A DNA stretch of 64,000 nt from Saposhnikovia divaricata (lineage: Eukaryota > Streptophyta > Magnoliopsida > Apiales > Apiaceae), in contig CM071596.1 in the NCBI GenBank assembly GCA_036435485.1, forward strand, positions 18,068,001 to 18,132,000, written 5' to 3'. The translations under genes were made by a program, and so were the position numbers. Numbering within the stretch: the stretch's first letter is position 1; each line of letters starts with the position of its first letter. The notes beneath the pieces are model-generated. The model saw only the letters and a list, made by a program, of their open reading frames with translations. It searched no databases and was not told where the DNA came from. Below, piece after piece: positions 32,500 to 44,800 of this stretch.

Positions 32500-34408
32500 T
32501 GTGTCTATTCACCGGTCAAAATAAATCTACAATTTTTTTTTTGTTCTGGAATATTAAATTAAAATTTTTAAAAGTAAATTGGATATAATCTAGAGATAAT
32601 ATTTAAGATTTTTATTTATCCAAAACATGATTGCTTTACCAATTCGGTGAAGTGTTTTTTTATAAAAATAATTGGATAATTTGGGTAATTGAAACATCAT
32701 TGAATTTATATAAAAAGTCGGATTAATATCATCCCACATGCGATATGAGAAGTAAGAAAATGCCAAAATTACCGTAACTTTTTAATTTGATGACTAGTAT
32801 ATCAATAAAAAGTACGTTCAAAATTACTAGTTTAATTATCACATTTTTCTTGATGGGAGAAACTTTTTCGAGAAAGGAGTTTTTAGCTTAATTTTTTTTT
32901 CTAATATGTTTTAATCGATTGGATATTCTCCAAGATACATTTTTGAGTATATATCTACCCGAATATCCATTATAGTATGGGATATATCATTCAATTTTAA
33001 AAAAAAACTGTTTTTATTAAAAAAAAATATATGATCCAAAAAAATGAGGAAATAACATTTTTTTGAAATATGCAATCAAAAAATGCATATCCGATAAGTA
33101 AAATTTAAAAATAAATATTTTAATTATTCAGACTAAGAAAATGGTATTTTCGGTCATCACCCTTATAAAATTTTCATGTCTTTGCGTTTAGTACATATAT
33201 TTTTTTATCATGACACTTGCATGCCGAATAGATTCATGTAATTTGGGTTAAAATAAATTAATTTATGTAGTTTAGCTTTAAGTATCGAATAAAAATTTCT
33301 CATGGCCCAAGCAAATTTTGTATATGTTATAAATAATTCATCTCAATTATATTACAAATGTTTAAATACTAGGATATTGGAGGAGACTAACAAAAGTAAT
33401 AATTTGTAAATGAATCACAAATATTATAAGTATTTTATTAATCAAGTTTTATAATACTTGCTACAGACGGAAGCCCTAGGTATAGCAATGCCGTTTCAAC
33501 GGTCTTGTCACGGGAGCCCTAGGTACAGCAGTGCCGGCAACAATGTGCCCTAGGTACAGCAGTGCCGGCAACAATGTTTTTATAGCACAGAGCATGTTGG
33601 AGTGCATGAACTCCAATAGGTTGAAAACAGCTTTCTTTGATGGTGAAAATTCTAAATAAGACACAAGTAAATAAAAGGAACGAACATTTTAAAACTAATT
33701 AGAACTGTTTTAAAGTAACACATCAGAAATTAAAAATCTTACCAGAAGCATGTAGTTTTATAGTAACAACCTTCGACGAACTTGTGAACAACTACAAAAG
33801 GGATGGTAGATCATCTTATATCAACTTTTAGCAGAAATTTCACATGACCAAAAGGCTGTTCCTTAGATTTGGGGTTTCCTCAATTCGAAACGATTAGAAC
33901 CGTAGTCTCCTCTTGGTTAAATGTTTTCATATGATAACTGCCTTCCAAACTTTTGAGTTGGTAATCGTTGATCTAACAACATTTTATTTTATCTTGCAAT
34001 TGTTAATAACAAATTAATAATTTTTTTTTGTTAAATTTTTTGTAAACACATGCAAACTAGGGTGAACAGTTAAATTTTAGGAATAATCAAGTCTTAATAA
34101 TTAAGTTCAACTTATGAATAAGTACATTTTCTGATGTAAGATTAAACAAAGAAAAACTACATTTTGTGTTGAATTAAATTGTTATTACTATTTTTTAATC
34201 GGGTTAAGTATAAAGTTGAACACTTTTTTCACCAATCTTAATGAAATATTATTTGAATCACTAACATCATAATAAATATCAAACTGATAAACTTTGAGTA
34301 TGTGATCAAAAAATAAAGTATTTTATGGTTGAGTTATGCACATTATTCTTGAATGTTATCGCAACCAAGTGAAAAGTTGTGAATTATATTTAGATTTTAA
34401 CAAATTTG
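32500..34408. other. AT-rich intergenic DNA
   Basis: No gene. 33180-33400 resembles 53680-53890, another trace of segmental duplication. A short GC-richer repeat lies at 33473-33577. Confidence 0.55.
33473..33577. repeat. Short repeats of GCCCTAGGTACAGCAGTGCC
   Basis: Two exact 31-bp units (33516 and 33547) and a diverged one at 33473. They resemble subterminal repeats of a DNA transposon, but no ends were found. Confidence 0.7.
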
Positions 34409-35126
34409 TGTTAACTCGAATAACTTGTAGAAGGGGGGTTGAATACAAGTTATATAATCGTGTCTGATTTTTGCTTGATTAGATGAACAAGAATAAACGA
34501 ATGAATCAAAGTTTGTTTGTATTAAATAATCAAATACAAACTCTACCAAAGGTGTACAATACCTTTAGCAGCTGCTGACAATACAAATCTCTCTCTCTGT
34601 TTGTTTCGAACTCTCGAATACAAACCTTACGAACTCACTCGATCTTTTTACAATGATATTGAGAGAGTATTTATAATGCTACCTATCAACTAATAACGGA
34701 AAGTAATGATCTATACATGACAATGTTCTGCCGTCCAGTTGATAGTTTCCATCAATAGAAAATTCTTTCCTTCATGATATCTTCTTACTTGTTCTTCAAA
34801 ACAACGATCCTGTTTTATAGCACTTGCCAGTTTCTGTAGCATCCATAATGACATCATCAATAACACGACTGATATCAAGATTTCCCATTGCATCAGGATC
34901 TGACCATCCCATTAGTATTTGATCAGGATCTGACTTTTGGTATCAGGATCTGCTCTTAGTTCCTGAAATGTAGTCTTTGACGCACTGTTCCTGAGTAAAC
35001 TCTACAGATTACTGTTTAACACATATATCATATACAAAGTGCTAAATCCTTTATAAGATCAGGATTTACAAGAAGTATAAGTAAAATTCTATTCATAACA
35101 TCACAACTCATGAATTATTCCTAACA
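34409..35126 (-). mobile_element. Solo copia-type LTR
   Basis: A 718-base sequence that begins TGTTAGGAATAATTC and ends TTCGAGTTAACA on the minus strand, flanked by the 5-bp duplication ATTTG (34404-34408 and 35127-35131). A TATA box TATAAATA (minus, 34675-34668) supports the orientation. No internal coding region remains, so it formed by recombination between two LTRs. Confidence 0.9.
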
Positions 35127-35524
35127 ATTTGTGTACTATTTTTTTTAACTAAATCAAAGAAAATGACTATAAAATTAAAAATAAATAGTAAATGAATTTT
35201 TTAAAATCTACATATATGATCAGAAATATTAGAATTTAATAATTTTTATTTTGGTTGTGACAACATTCAAAAAATGTGTAGAAATCAACCAAAAATTACT
35301 TTTACATCCCAAACATATATTTAGAGATATATATTTGATATTTATTATCACTTTAGTATTTTAAATGATACTAGTTGAGAATGACGAATTTGATATTTAA
35401 CCCTTTTTTAATCTGGACAACTTGGGAATGGAAGACTCTTTCTGATTTTTCTTAGTTTTACTCAATTTATGTTTTAAAGATTTGAACTCTAGGAATAACT
35501 ATGGTACATTCGTTTAATGTATAA

Positions 35525-36517
35525 TCTTTATTAACAAGCGAAACCCTCTTTTAATGGTACCTAAAATTTGGTTCCCATTATATTTTGGTTTCACCCCTAA
35601 AAAATTTTATTCACACTATATTTTGGTTTCACCCCTAAAATCTTATTTTCCCTAGAATTCTATGTTGTTTTTAAATAAAATAAAAATAGAAATCCTATTA
35701 TAATTATAATTCTTTTATTTGTAATTTTTTAATAGAATCATATTTCCCCTAATTTTGGTTTCACCCCAAGATTCCTATTTCCCCTAGAATTCTATGTTAT
35801 TTTATAAAATAAATAAAAATCCTATTACAATTATAATTCTTTTATTACAATTTGATTAAAAAAAGTCTGCGAATATATATGTTGATTTACGGTGACATGC
35901 TTATCTATGCTTAATTATAATTCTTTTATGGTACTTCGGTACCAAAATTTTGTTCCACCCCTAAGATTCTTATTTCTCCGAGGATTCTATATTAATTTTT
36001 AATTAAATAATAAAAATATTAATACTATTATAATTGTAATTTTTTATTATAACTCTATTCAGTTTATAAATAACGTATTTATCATATTCATGTACATTTT
36101 TACGTATATATCGGAATCATTTAGTATTTTTTCTCGATTTTCTTAAATAAACTTAAATAAATAATATATAAAATGACCTTTATTAATAAGAAAATTCTTT
36201 ATAATAAATTAATTATCAATTTAATTAAATTTTCTCGGGCCCTTATCACCAAATCTTATTAGTAAGTGAAATCCCATTTTAATGGTACTTCCTTCTAGAT
36301 TCGTGTCTCCTAGAATTATTCGAATTTTGATATAACTATAATTCTTTTATTATAAACTATTGAGTTGCATAAATATCGTAGTTTTCTTTTGTACTTTTAT
36401 CATTTTTTAAAGTATTTTTTTAATAATAAATAAAATAATCCTTCTAAAAAATTAATAAAAAAATGATTAATTTTAATAAATTATCTCAACCCGTGCTTCG
36501 CACTGGTTATCATCTAG
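35525..36517 (+). mobile_element. Non-autonomous Helitron with a second 5'-like end
   Basis: The 3' end is a hairpin CCCGTGCTTCGCACTGG (36490-36506) followed by TTATCATCTAG and the host T (36518). A 5' end preceded by A occurs at 35525 (TCTTTATTAACAAGCGAAAC) and a similar one at 36254 (TCTTATTAGTAAGTGAAATC). The interior repeats TTTGGTTTCACCCCTAA. No Rep/helicase is encoded. Confidence 0.65.
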
Positions 36518-36649
36518 TATATATAAATATTCGATTTCCATGTTAGATCGATTACTGACAGTAGATTTCCCTCATGAGCAACAAAAGAAGAAGTAAAAAA
36601 AAAAAAAAGAAGAAGTAGAAACAAGCTCTATAGTGCGTATCAGCTATGT

Positions 36650-37870
36650 ATGGATATTATGATTTGGGGATCATGTATGCCTGGGAGATCAACGATCGAG
36701 GCCATTCATCTTGTTAGACGCCTTATGGAGAAGTTCAGGGAACGCCGCAAAGACCTCCATATGGTGTTCATTGATCTTGAGAAGGCCTATGATAGCATCC
36801 CCCGTGAAGCTATTTGGAAGAGCCTTGAGGAGAGGGGAGTGTCGTCGGCGTTCGTTAGGGTGATTCAAGACATGTACTCCCAAGCTAGTTCTTGCGTTCG
36901 GACCCTAGTGGGGGACTCCCGTTTCTTCCCGGTTGAGATGGGGCTTCATCAGGGGTCGGCCCTGAGTCCGTTTCTTTTCGCCCTTATCCTTGATGTCATG
37001 TCGCGGGGGATTCAAGATGATGTCCCTTGGTGCATGCTCTTCGCGGATGATATCGTGCTAGTGGCGGAATCGAGGAGGGAGGTGAACGACAAATTGGAGC
37101 TTTGGAGATCTACTTTGGAGTCCCGAGGGTTACGTATGAGTCATTCTAAAACCGAGTATCTCTGGTGTAACTTCAGTGGTGAGGCCAACGAAGATAGGGT
37201 GGAGGTTAGGATTGAAGACCAGATCGTCCCGCAGACGGATAAATTCAAGTATTTGGGTTCGATCATCCAGAAGGAAGGTGAGATTGAAGCAGATGTCACG
37301 CATCGTATCAAGGCTGGGTGGCTAAGGTGGAGGGCAGCGTCAGGGGTAATGTGCGATAAGAAAGTCCCTTTAAAGTTGAAAGGGAAATTCTATAGAGAGG
37401 CTATCCGTCCTGCGATGTTGTATGGTTCTGAGTGTTGGGCGGAGAAGAAGGCTCTCGTAAGCAAGTTGGAATGGGCAGAAATGAGGATGTTGCGGTGGTC
37501 TTGTGGGCGCACGATGTTGGACAGAATCCCGAACTCGGTGTTTAGGAGCGAGCTTGAAGTGGCGCCTTTTTCTGCGAAAGTTAGGGAAGGAAGGTTGAGA
37601 TGGTTCGGCCACGTTCGTAGGAGGCTGGCTGAAGCCCCAGTTAGGAGGGTCGAGAGTCTGGCGGTTGTTGGGGAGAGGAGGAGAGGCAGGCCGAGGAGGT
37701 CGTGGGAAGAGCAGCTCCGGATGGATTTGAAGGCCTTAGACTTAAATGAGACCATGCTCGCGGATAGGTGTTCTTGGAGGCGGCGTATCAGAGTGGTGGA
37801 TTCCCTTTTAGGTTGTGGCTCTGTTGTCGAGAGCCTCGGAGTTGCCTTGTCTCGGTTAGCGATTTTTTAG
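36650..37870 (+). pseudogene. RTE reverse transcriptase, N-terminally truncated
   Basis: The element's reading begins at MPGRSTIEAIHLVRRLMEKF (about 36677); the first ten codons from 36650 are host flank. RT motifs: VFIDLEKAYDSIPRE (first catalytic Asp), HQGSALSPFLFALILD and FADDIVLVAE (catalytic Asp pair), then the SKTEYLWCNF and thumb regions. The C-terminal domain has RWFGHVRRR and RGRPRRSW, typical of plant RTE proteins. The frame is open to TAG at 37868-37870, but the apurinic endonuclease domain is absent, so it cannot retrotranspose by itself. Confidence 0.9.
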
Positions 37871-38259
37871 AAGTTCGGCTTTAGCGTTCTCACTGTTCGT
37901 TTTGAGTGTCTTTTGTTTTCTGGTTTTGCAGTTGCAGGGAGCTTGGCCCGGTGCTATTTCTGTGCGGGACTTTCCGTGTGGTTGGAGCGCATCAAGCTAG
38001 GAGTATCATAAATCCTCGCAGATAGGTAGGTCCCATGTGGACAACGCCATGGGCCACAGGTATGTCATTGTCCATTTCCGTATCATTTCCGTTGTATTTA
38101 CCACACTCTATGTATGTTGTGCACTCAGCCGAGGGTCTTCACGGAAACAGCCTCCCCGCTCAAAAAGTGGGGGTATGGTCTGCGTACAACCTACCCTCCC
38201 CAGACCCTGCTCTGAGCGGGATATACTGGGTATGTTTGGTTTGGTTTGGTTTGGTTTGG
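36676..38259 (+). mobile_element. 5'-truncated RTE-type LINE
   Basis: Inserted in the 3' flank of cyclin B: the equivalent flank of copy D reads GGGGATCATGGTAACTATC, here split after GATCATG. It carries the RT and C-terminal part of an RTE ORF, a 3' UTR with the plant RTE/TS-SINE string CCTACCCTCCCCAGACCCTG, and a tail of five TTTGG units (about 38234-38259) in place of poly-A. The endonuclease half is missing. No target duplication can be distinguished from microhomology. Confidence 0.9.
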
Positions 38260-38421
38260 TAACTATCAGATCATTTATCTTTAAATAAACAATAATAAAA
38301 AGTAAATTTATACAGGTACAGACACAAGTCTCCATGTATACCACATACAGTTATAGGAAAATTTGCTAATAATTTAGTACATGCTAGGCTGACAAGAACC
38401 AATAATGCAATAATCACTTCC

Positions 38422-39504
38422 TTAAAACTCAATGCAATGTCTCTGGTTTAACTTCCTCCTCTTAGTGTTTTCACTGTAATGAGAAGAGTGTACACGAGTT
38501 CCAACTGTTGTTTCATCACTTCTATGGCTTATGCAAGCACCATCTATCACACCAATCGGGCTTTGGGGCAATGATAATCGGATTAAAACATTTGAACCGA
38601 TACTACTAATAGTACTTAAGGATGACGACAACGATGATGATTTCTTCATCAGTTCAACACACTTCGCCACTCTATCCTTTCGTAAATGGTGATCAAGTTG
38701 ATATAATGCTTTCTCGGTATCAACTATTTGATTTTCTCCAGCAACAGACAGAGCCACTGCTGCTGTAATTTCAGAAGGCCTGAACTCCAAGGATTCAATC
38801 TCTTCGATCGTGCTTAATATAAGCCGTGTTGATCCGAAAATTGGCAATGTTGATGCAATATGATCTCCCATTATTTTTGTAAGGAAATGATCGATAAATG
38901 AGAATGGGGTGATTGATTGCATTCTCCACTTCAATGTACTTAAAACAAGAAGTTCCATCCTCTGTATAGTTTTTGCTTCAAATAGGAGCTTCGATTCACC
39001 AACCTGTAAATTTGAGCATAGTGGCACTTCAGTCTCCTCCACTTTGGCTGCGAGAGATAAACATGCGACAGCCAACAATTGTGTCATCCATTCTCTGCTA
39101 GTCGGTAACTCATAGGCAGCGAGGAATCTATCAAAGTAATTAACCGATAAATATGCACACAGAGGTCCAAAATTGAAATGTGAATGAGCCTTTCCAATCC
39201 AATCAACAGCCTCTTGTCTAGCCTTCAAATCCAGATCCCCGTTACGCAATCTTTGCAAGTAATCATGACCAGGAAAATGCTCACATTCTTTCGCAAACAT
39301 CGAATCTATGCACTCATAAATCTGCAATGGTAATAAACCACTCATAAAGCCCTCTTGAACCTTGAAGTCTTGATTTTTATCACTACCATTGTCATAATAA
39401 TTAGTACCTTGATACTCTTCAGCGACACCATCATCGAAATAAATACTTTCATTTTCTTCAGCACACAATAGGCTTGATACATCACAATCAAGACTGGGAG
39501 CCAT
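38422..39504 (-). CDS. D-type cyclin, CYCD2/CYCD4-like, copy B
   Basis: Intact 360-aa single-exon ORF on the minus strand. It has the Rb-binding LxCxE motif as LLCAE (residues 12-16), a cyclin N box (about 70-200) with HFNFGPLCAYLSVNYFDRFL and LLAVACLSLAAKVEETEVPL, a cyclin C domain (about 205-310), and a C-terminus SPIGVIDGACISHRSDETTV typical of CYCD2/CYCD4. D cyclins bind CDKA in the nucleus, phosphorylate the retinoblastoma-related protein and drive entry into S phase. Plant CYCD2/4 genes normally have several introns; this copy has none, which suggests a retrogene origin. The presumed TATA box is altered. About 33 residues differ from copy D by my count. Expression is unproven. Confidence 0.9.
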   Translation of the reverse strand: MAPSLDCDVSSLLCAEENESIYFDDGVAEEYQGTNYYDNGSDKNQDFKVQEGFMSGLLPLQIYECIDSMFAKECEHFPGHDYLQRLRNGDLDLKARQEAVDWIGKAHSHFNFGPLCAYLSVNYFDRFLAAYELPTSREWMTQLLAVACLSLAAKVEETEVPLCSNLQVGESKLLFEAKTIQRMELLVLSTLKWRMQSITPFSFIDHFLTKIMGDHIASTLPIFGSTRLILSTIEEIESLEFRPSEITAAVALSVAGENQIVDTEKALYQLDHHLRKDRVAKCVELMKKSSSLSSSLSTISSIGSNVLIRLSLPQSPIGVIDGACISHRSDETTVGTRVHSSHYSENTKRRKLNQRHCIEF

Positions 39505-40029
39505 TCCTATAAATATATGAATCTTGATGATAAAACTTGAGTATGAGTAATACTTGTAGGGGATGAATAAATGATATGATCAAAGAAATGAAACGAAAAG
39601 CGAAGGAATGGATGTGGTGATAAAAGAAAGAAGGGGGGAAGGTTGATAGTAGAGAAATCTGTGTTTTGTGTTAATGGGATTTTGGGTTATTTGCAAATTT
39701 GGAAAGGTTGAAAGGGAAAATGAGAAGATGTGTCTCTTCGTAAAATCTGGTCAGTTTTATTTAAAATTTGTTCCAAATAGATATTCATAAAACAAAATTC
39801 ATGTAAACTGAATATCTGCTACAAATAGTAAGTAAGATTTTATTTCTTCTCAAGAATTCAGTTAGTTTCATTTTCATTAAAGTCTACACAGTACCTACAT
39901 CAAAATGATGACTCTAAAATGACAACCACGAGTTAGAAACATTAAGAGAGAGTTGCTTCTTCTATGTTGTCTCTGATCCATGTACAATAGAACTTCGATG
40001 AATGAATATTAGATAATTGAATAATCTCG

Positions 40030-40497
40030 TCAAATGAATAACTTGTGTATAAGCATAAGTGTCATATAAGTGATAAGTAGATCAGAAATTATAAGTCAGT
40101 AGAGTGTTTGGTAAATCAGAACTTATAAATCAGTAAAGTGTTTGGTAAATCAGAACTTATAAGTTAACTTTTTTTATTATTTTCAAAATATTTGTTTTTA
40201 ATATATATCAATGGATGTCAATGGATAGATCTCGATGAGTAGAGTGATTTGGTATATACATATCAATTTTCTAATTCTAATGAACGGATCAAAAGATATA
40301 TGATTTTGAAGATTTGAAGGATATTATATATTGCGTGTATCGAGAAATAAGTTATAAAATGTTAGATTTTCCTAACATTCAACTTATCAACATATAAGTT
40401 ATAAGTTGAGCTAAAACTTAACTGGCAAACACCCCTCATAAGCTCTTATGGCCTTATAAGCCATAAGTCAACAGTAAAACGAAACCCCAAACAGGCC
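40030..40497. mobile_element. Possible MITE
   Basis: About 460 bases absent from the equivalent places near copies C and D (47595 and 51880). The right edge reads, on the minus strand, GGCCTGTTTGGGGTTTCGTT, a common start of plant hAT-like MITEs. Ends with TTATAAGCCATAAGTCA and similar strings in both orientations. The exact left edge and target duplication are unclear. Confidence 0.4.
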
Positions 40498-40665
40498 GAA
40501 GTATAATGCATTCAATCGAGTCTTTGAGTTAGTTCGTTGCTCTGAGTTAAAAGCTCTAACTCTCGATACAGCACAAAGTGGTTATCAACTATCTGGTTCT
40601 CCACAAGATTACAACGGTGACAATTTTATTCATGGTTTCAAACTCAGCACTCGGGATGCCGACGC
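40498..40665 (+). pseudogene. Repeated coding-like fragment Y, copy near cyclin B
   Basis: Same sequence as 47850-47995: reads NAFNRVFELVRCSELKALTL and YQLSGSPQDY, then directly LSTRDADASILR, which elsewhere belongs to module X. Here the two pieces are joined, so this arrangement may be closer to the ancestral gene. Unrecognised. Confidence 0.5.
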
Positions 40666-40800
40666 TTCTATTCTGCGAAATGAAATGGATGTGGTGATAA
40701 AAGAAAGAAGGGGGGAAGGTTTATAGTAGAGAAATCTGTGTTTTGTGTTGATGGGATTTTGGGTTATTTGCAAATTTGGAAAGGTTGAAAGGGAAAATGA
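40666..40800. other. Chimeric duplication junction
   Basis: A piece of cyclin 5' flank (ATGGATGTGGTGATAAAAGA to GGGAAAATGA) sits between fragment Y and the cyclin C 3' flank, which begins TTTGGGGATCATGG. The second joint has ATGA on both sides. Confidence 0.7.
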
Positions 40801-41383
40801 TTTGGGGATCATGGTAACTATCAGATCATTTATCTTTAAATAAACAATAATAAAAAGTAAATTTATACAGGTACAGACACAAGTCTCCATGTATACCACA
40901 TACAATTATAGGAAAATTTGCTAATAATTTAGTACATGCTAGGCTGACAAGAACCAATAATGCAATAATCACTTCCTTAAAACTCAATGCAATGTCTCTG
41001 GTAATGAGAAGAGTGTACACGAGTTCCAACTGTTGTTTCATCACTTCTATAGCTTATGCAAGCAGCATCTATCACACCAATCAGGCTTTGGGGCAATGAT
41101 AATCGGATTAAAACATCTGAACTGATACTACTAATAGTACTTAAGGATGACGACGACGATGATGATTTCTTCACAAGTTCAAGACACTTTGCCACTATCC
41201 TTTCGTAAATGGTGATCAAGTTGATATAATGCTTCCTCGGTATCAACTATTTGATTTTCTCCAGCAACAGACAGAGTCACTGCTGCTGCAATTTCAGAAG
41301 GCCTGAACTCCAAGAATTCAATCTCTTCGATCATGCTTAATATAAGCCGTGTTGATCCGAAAATCGGCAATCTTGATGCAATA

Positions 41384-41593
41384 TATTAAGGCCATCTATT
41401 CAACATTCAACAAACTCTTCACTCAATATTCAACATTCAACATAAACTTAGTCAAATATATCAACCAGGTGATGTATGCAATGATGTTTTTGTTGTAATC
41501 TGAAGCCTATGAATAGGTTTGCATATTTCATTTGTTAGACACTCAATAATTTAATAAACAATGTTGAGAATCAAATATTTGTGTAATTCTTCA
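41384..41593 (+). repeat. 5' LTR of Ale-type element
   Basis: A 210-base LTR beginning TATTAAGGCCATCTATTCAA; it has extra bases (TTTGTTAG) relative to the 3' LTR and around a dozen substitutions. Confidence 0.88.
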
Positions 41594-41825
41594 CGGTATC
41601 ATAGCCTCTGATTTTTGAGGTCTTCTTCCGCATTTTTATCTCTATTTTCTGCAAAATTTTCCGGCAAGTTACTATTCCGATAAGTTACTATTCCGGCGAT
41701 TGTTGAAGACGATGAACAGTTGCAAATAGTACTGTTCACTGTTCATACTGTACTATTCATACGGTACTGTTCATAAGGTACTGTTCACTATACCTTCTTT
41801 AAACCATTTTTTTGTATCTTAAACC

Positions 41826-44800
41826 ATGGTGGACAACGGAGAAACACCACCACCACCTACAAAAATCGAGTCTAATTCTCCTTTTTACCTTGGACCGCAA
41901 GATCGGCCAGTGGATTTTATCACCTCCCAAAGGCTCAAACTTGACAATTTCAATGATTGGTCTTATGCGATTTTCATAGCTCTGTCCTCTAGGAGGAAAT
42001 TCGGATTTCTAGATGATACAATCAAAAGTTTTGCTCCTCCATGTACGAAGGATGATTGGGTAACAATTCATTGTATGCTTGTCTCTTGGCTTATGAACAC
42101 CATCGACCCGGAGGTAAAGTCTATGCTCTCTAATTATGTTGATGCTAAAAAATTGTGGGATGATTTACACGAAAGATTTTGTCTTGTTAATGGACCTCGT
42201 ATTCAACAAATTAAATCTGACATTAATCGATGTGAGCAGTCCAAAACCATGTCGGTGGCGGTTTATTTCAGCAAACTCTCTGTTTTATGGGATGAACTTG
42301 ATAAACATGAGCCTTTAATTAATTGTGAGTGTGGAAAGTGTACCTGTAATATAGGCAAGAAGCATGCTGATAGGCGTGAAGGGGATCGTCTAAAACAATT
42401 TTTGCTTGGCCTGAACTCTGATTATTATGCTTTTCTCCGATCCACGTTGTTATCTCAAGATCCTTTGCCTTCATTAAATAAGGCATTTCAAACAAATGCT
42501 CAAGAAAAACGTGTTTGAGGGATTGCTCACATCAAAGGGGAGACACCCCCGACCCTCGGATTTACCGTTCATACTGGCGCAGGGAGGGGTCGTGGCGGGC
42601 CTGAAAGGCTGGTTTGTGATAAGTGCAAGAAACAGGGCCACGAGACCTCTCGTTGTTGGTCTGATAAAAACTGCACCCATTGTAAAAAAAGGGTCATGAC
42701 GAGAGCTGTTGTTATCAGATTCACGGTTTTCCAGAAGTATGGACAGACGACAGTAAGGGGGGGACCTTCATTTGGGCGTGGTCGAGGTTTTGTAAGGGCT
42801 AATGCAGCCTCAGGTAACAACTTTGGTTCGAGTTCGAATGATGCAATTACTCCTTCTCCTGGTCAATTATTCATAAGTGAACAATGGAAAGCACTCACAG
42901 GTTTGATGGGTAATGTCCAGATTGCCGAAAACCGCTTGAATGGTAAGTTTAACATTACCTCTTGGATTGTTGACACTGGAGCCATACATCATGTTACAGG
43001 AGTAAAATATTGGTTATTTGACACAAAGAGTTTAATATCTCCCGTAGGATTGCCAAACGGTGAAACTGTGTTGGCCTCTTTGGTGGGATCTGTTCGTTTA
43101 TCGGACAAGATCACTTTAACCGGGATCCTTTATGTTCCTAATTTGAGTTGTAATTTACTTTCTGTTTCAGAGCTTAATGATGAACTTAATTGTGTTGTTC
43201 AATTTACTTCTTATATGTGTGCTATACAGGACCGTATGAAGGAGCTGATTGGAACGGGAACTAGGAGGGATGGATTGTACTATTTTAGCAAACCGGATTC
43301 GGTGCACCATATGGGAGCTATTGAAGCAAGGTCTGACTTGGAGTTGTGGCACCATCGTATGGGGCATCCTTCCGAGAAAGCAGTTAAGTTGCTTCCTCAT
43401 GTTAGTAATAAAGACAATCTAGATAAGGGGTGTGAGGTATGCATGCGTGCTAAACATCGTAGAAACAAATTTCCCTTGAGTAATAATAAAGCTTCTAGAA
43501 TTTTTGAAAAAGTACATTGTGATTTGTGGGGTCCGTATCGTCATGTTTCGTCGTGTGGAGCCCGTTATTTTTTGACAATTGTTGACGACTATTCTAGAAC
43601 AGTTTGGATTTATTTGTTAGTTGATAAAACTGAAGTATTTCGTGTATTCTTGGGCTTTGTTGCTATGGTTGATAGACAATTTTCACTAATAATTCAAGTT
43701 GTGCAAAGTGACAATGATACAGAGTTTCAATGTTTGCTTGATTATTTTGCCACAACTGGGATTGTTTTTCAAACCTCTTGTGTGGGAACACCGCAACAAA
43801 ATGGGAGGGTTGAGAGAAAACACAAACATATATTAACAGTTGGGAGAGCTTTGCGATTTCAAGCAAAATTGCGAATTTATTTTTGGGGGGAGTGTGTTCT
43901 TGCTGCAGCCCATTTAATTAATCGTACGCCAACTCCTTTGCTTCAAAATAAAACTCCATTTGAAATTATTTTTAAAAAAACTACCTATCTTTGATGCAAT
44001 TTGCACGTTTGGGTGTTTGTGCTATGCTCATAATCAAAAAACAGATGGAGATAAATTTGCTAGTAGAAGTCGAAAATGTGTTTTTGTAGGCTATTCGTTT
44101 AGAAAAAAAGGGTGGAGATTGTATGACATCGATTCAAAAGTTTTCTTTGTTTCTCGGGATGTTAAATTTGTTGAGAATGTGTTTCCTTTTAGTTGTCCAG
44201 AAGAAGAGAATATTATGTTAGATGCCTATGAAACGAGTGGTGACATTCATGATGATTTTGTTACATCCGAGTCGGAGGATGAAAATACTGAAATTTTTGA
44301 TGATAATGGTGGGGAAAATGTTGAGGAGAAAACAGACAACCCCCCACGTACAGAACAAATAGGCACTGGCGAGGCTAGTCGCACGGCAGCCGCAGAACAG
44401 CAACAACCCACGGAGTCCGTGGGTCGTGGATTTCAGGAAAAATATCCTTCGGTCTTGCCTCACGATTTTGTGACTCATTCGGTGTTTGCTAATAGTACGT
44501 CCCCCTCCATTCCGTCTTCTGATCCTCCTTCAGGTACTCCTTATCCTTTAGCACATTATATAAATTGTGAGAATTATTCTGTGAATTATCGAAAGTTTAT
44601 TGCAGCAACTGTGAATACAAAATATCCAAGATCATTTAAGGAGGCCATAACACATGAGGGTTGGCGTCAATCCATGAAAGAAGAAAAAAAAGCCTTGGAA
44701 GACAATGGAACATGGACTTTGGAGCATCTCCCTCCTGAAAAACGTGCTCTTGGTTGTCAATAGGTATACAAAACAAAATTTCAGTCCAGTGGAGAAGTTG

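Noticed and set aside
33516..33577. Two spaced repeats considered as a CRISPR-like array
   Set aside because: Only two adjacent units with no spacers, in plant nuclear DNA.
36689..37755. Minus-strand ORFs opposite the RTE reverse transcriptase
   Set aside because: Shadows of a GC-richer coding region on the plus strand.
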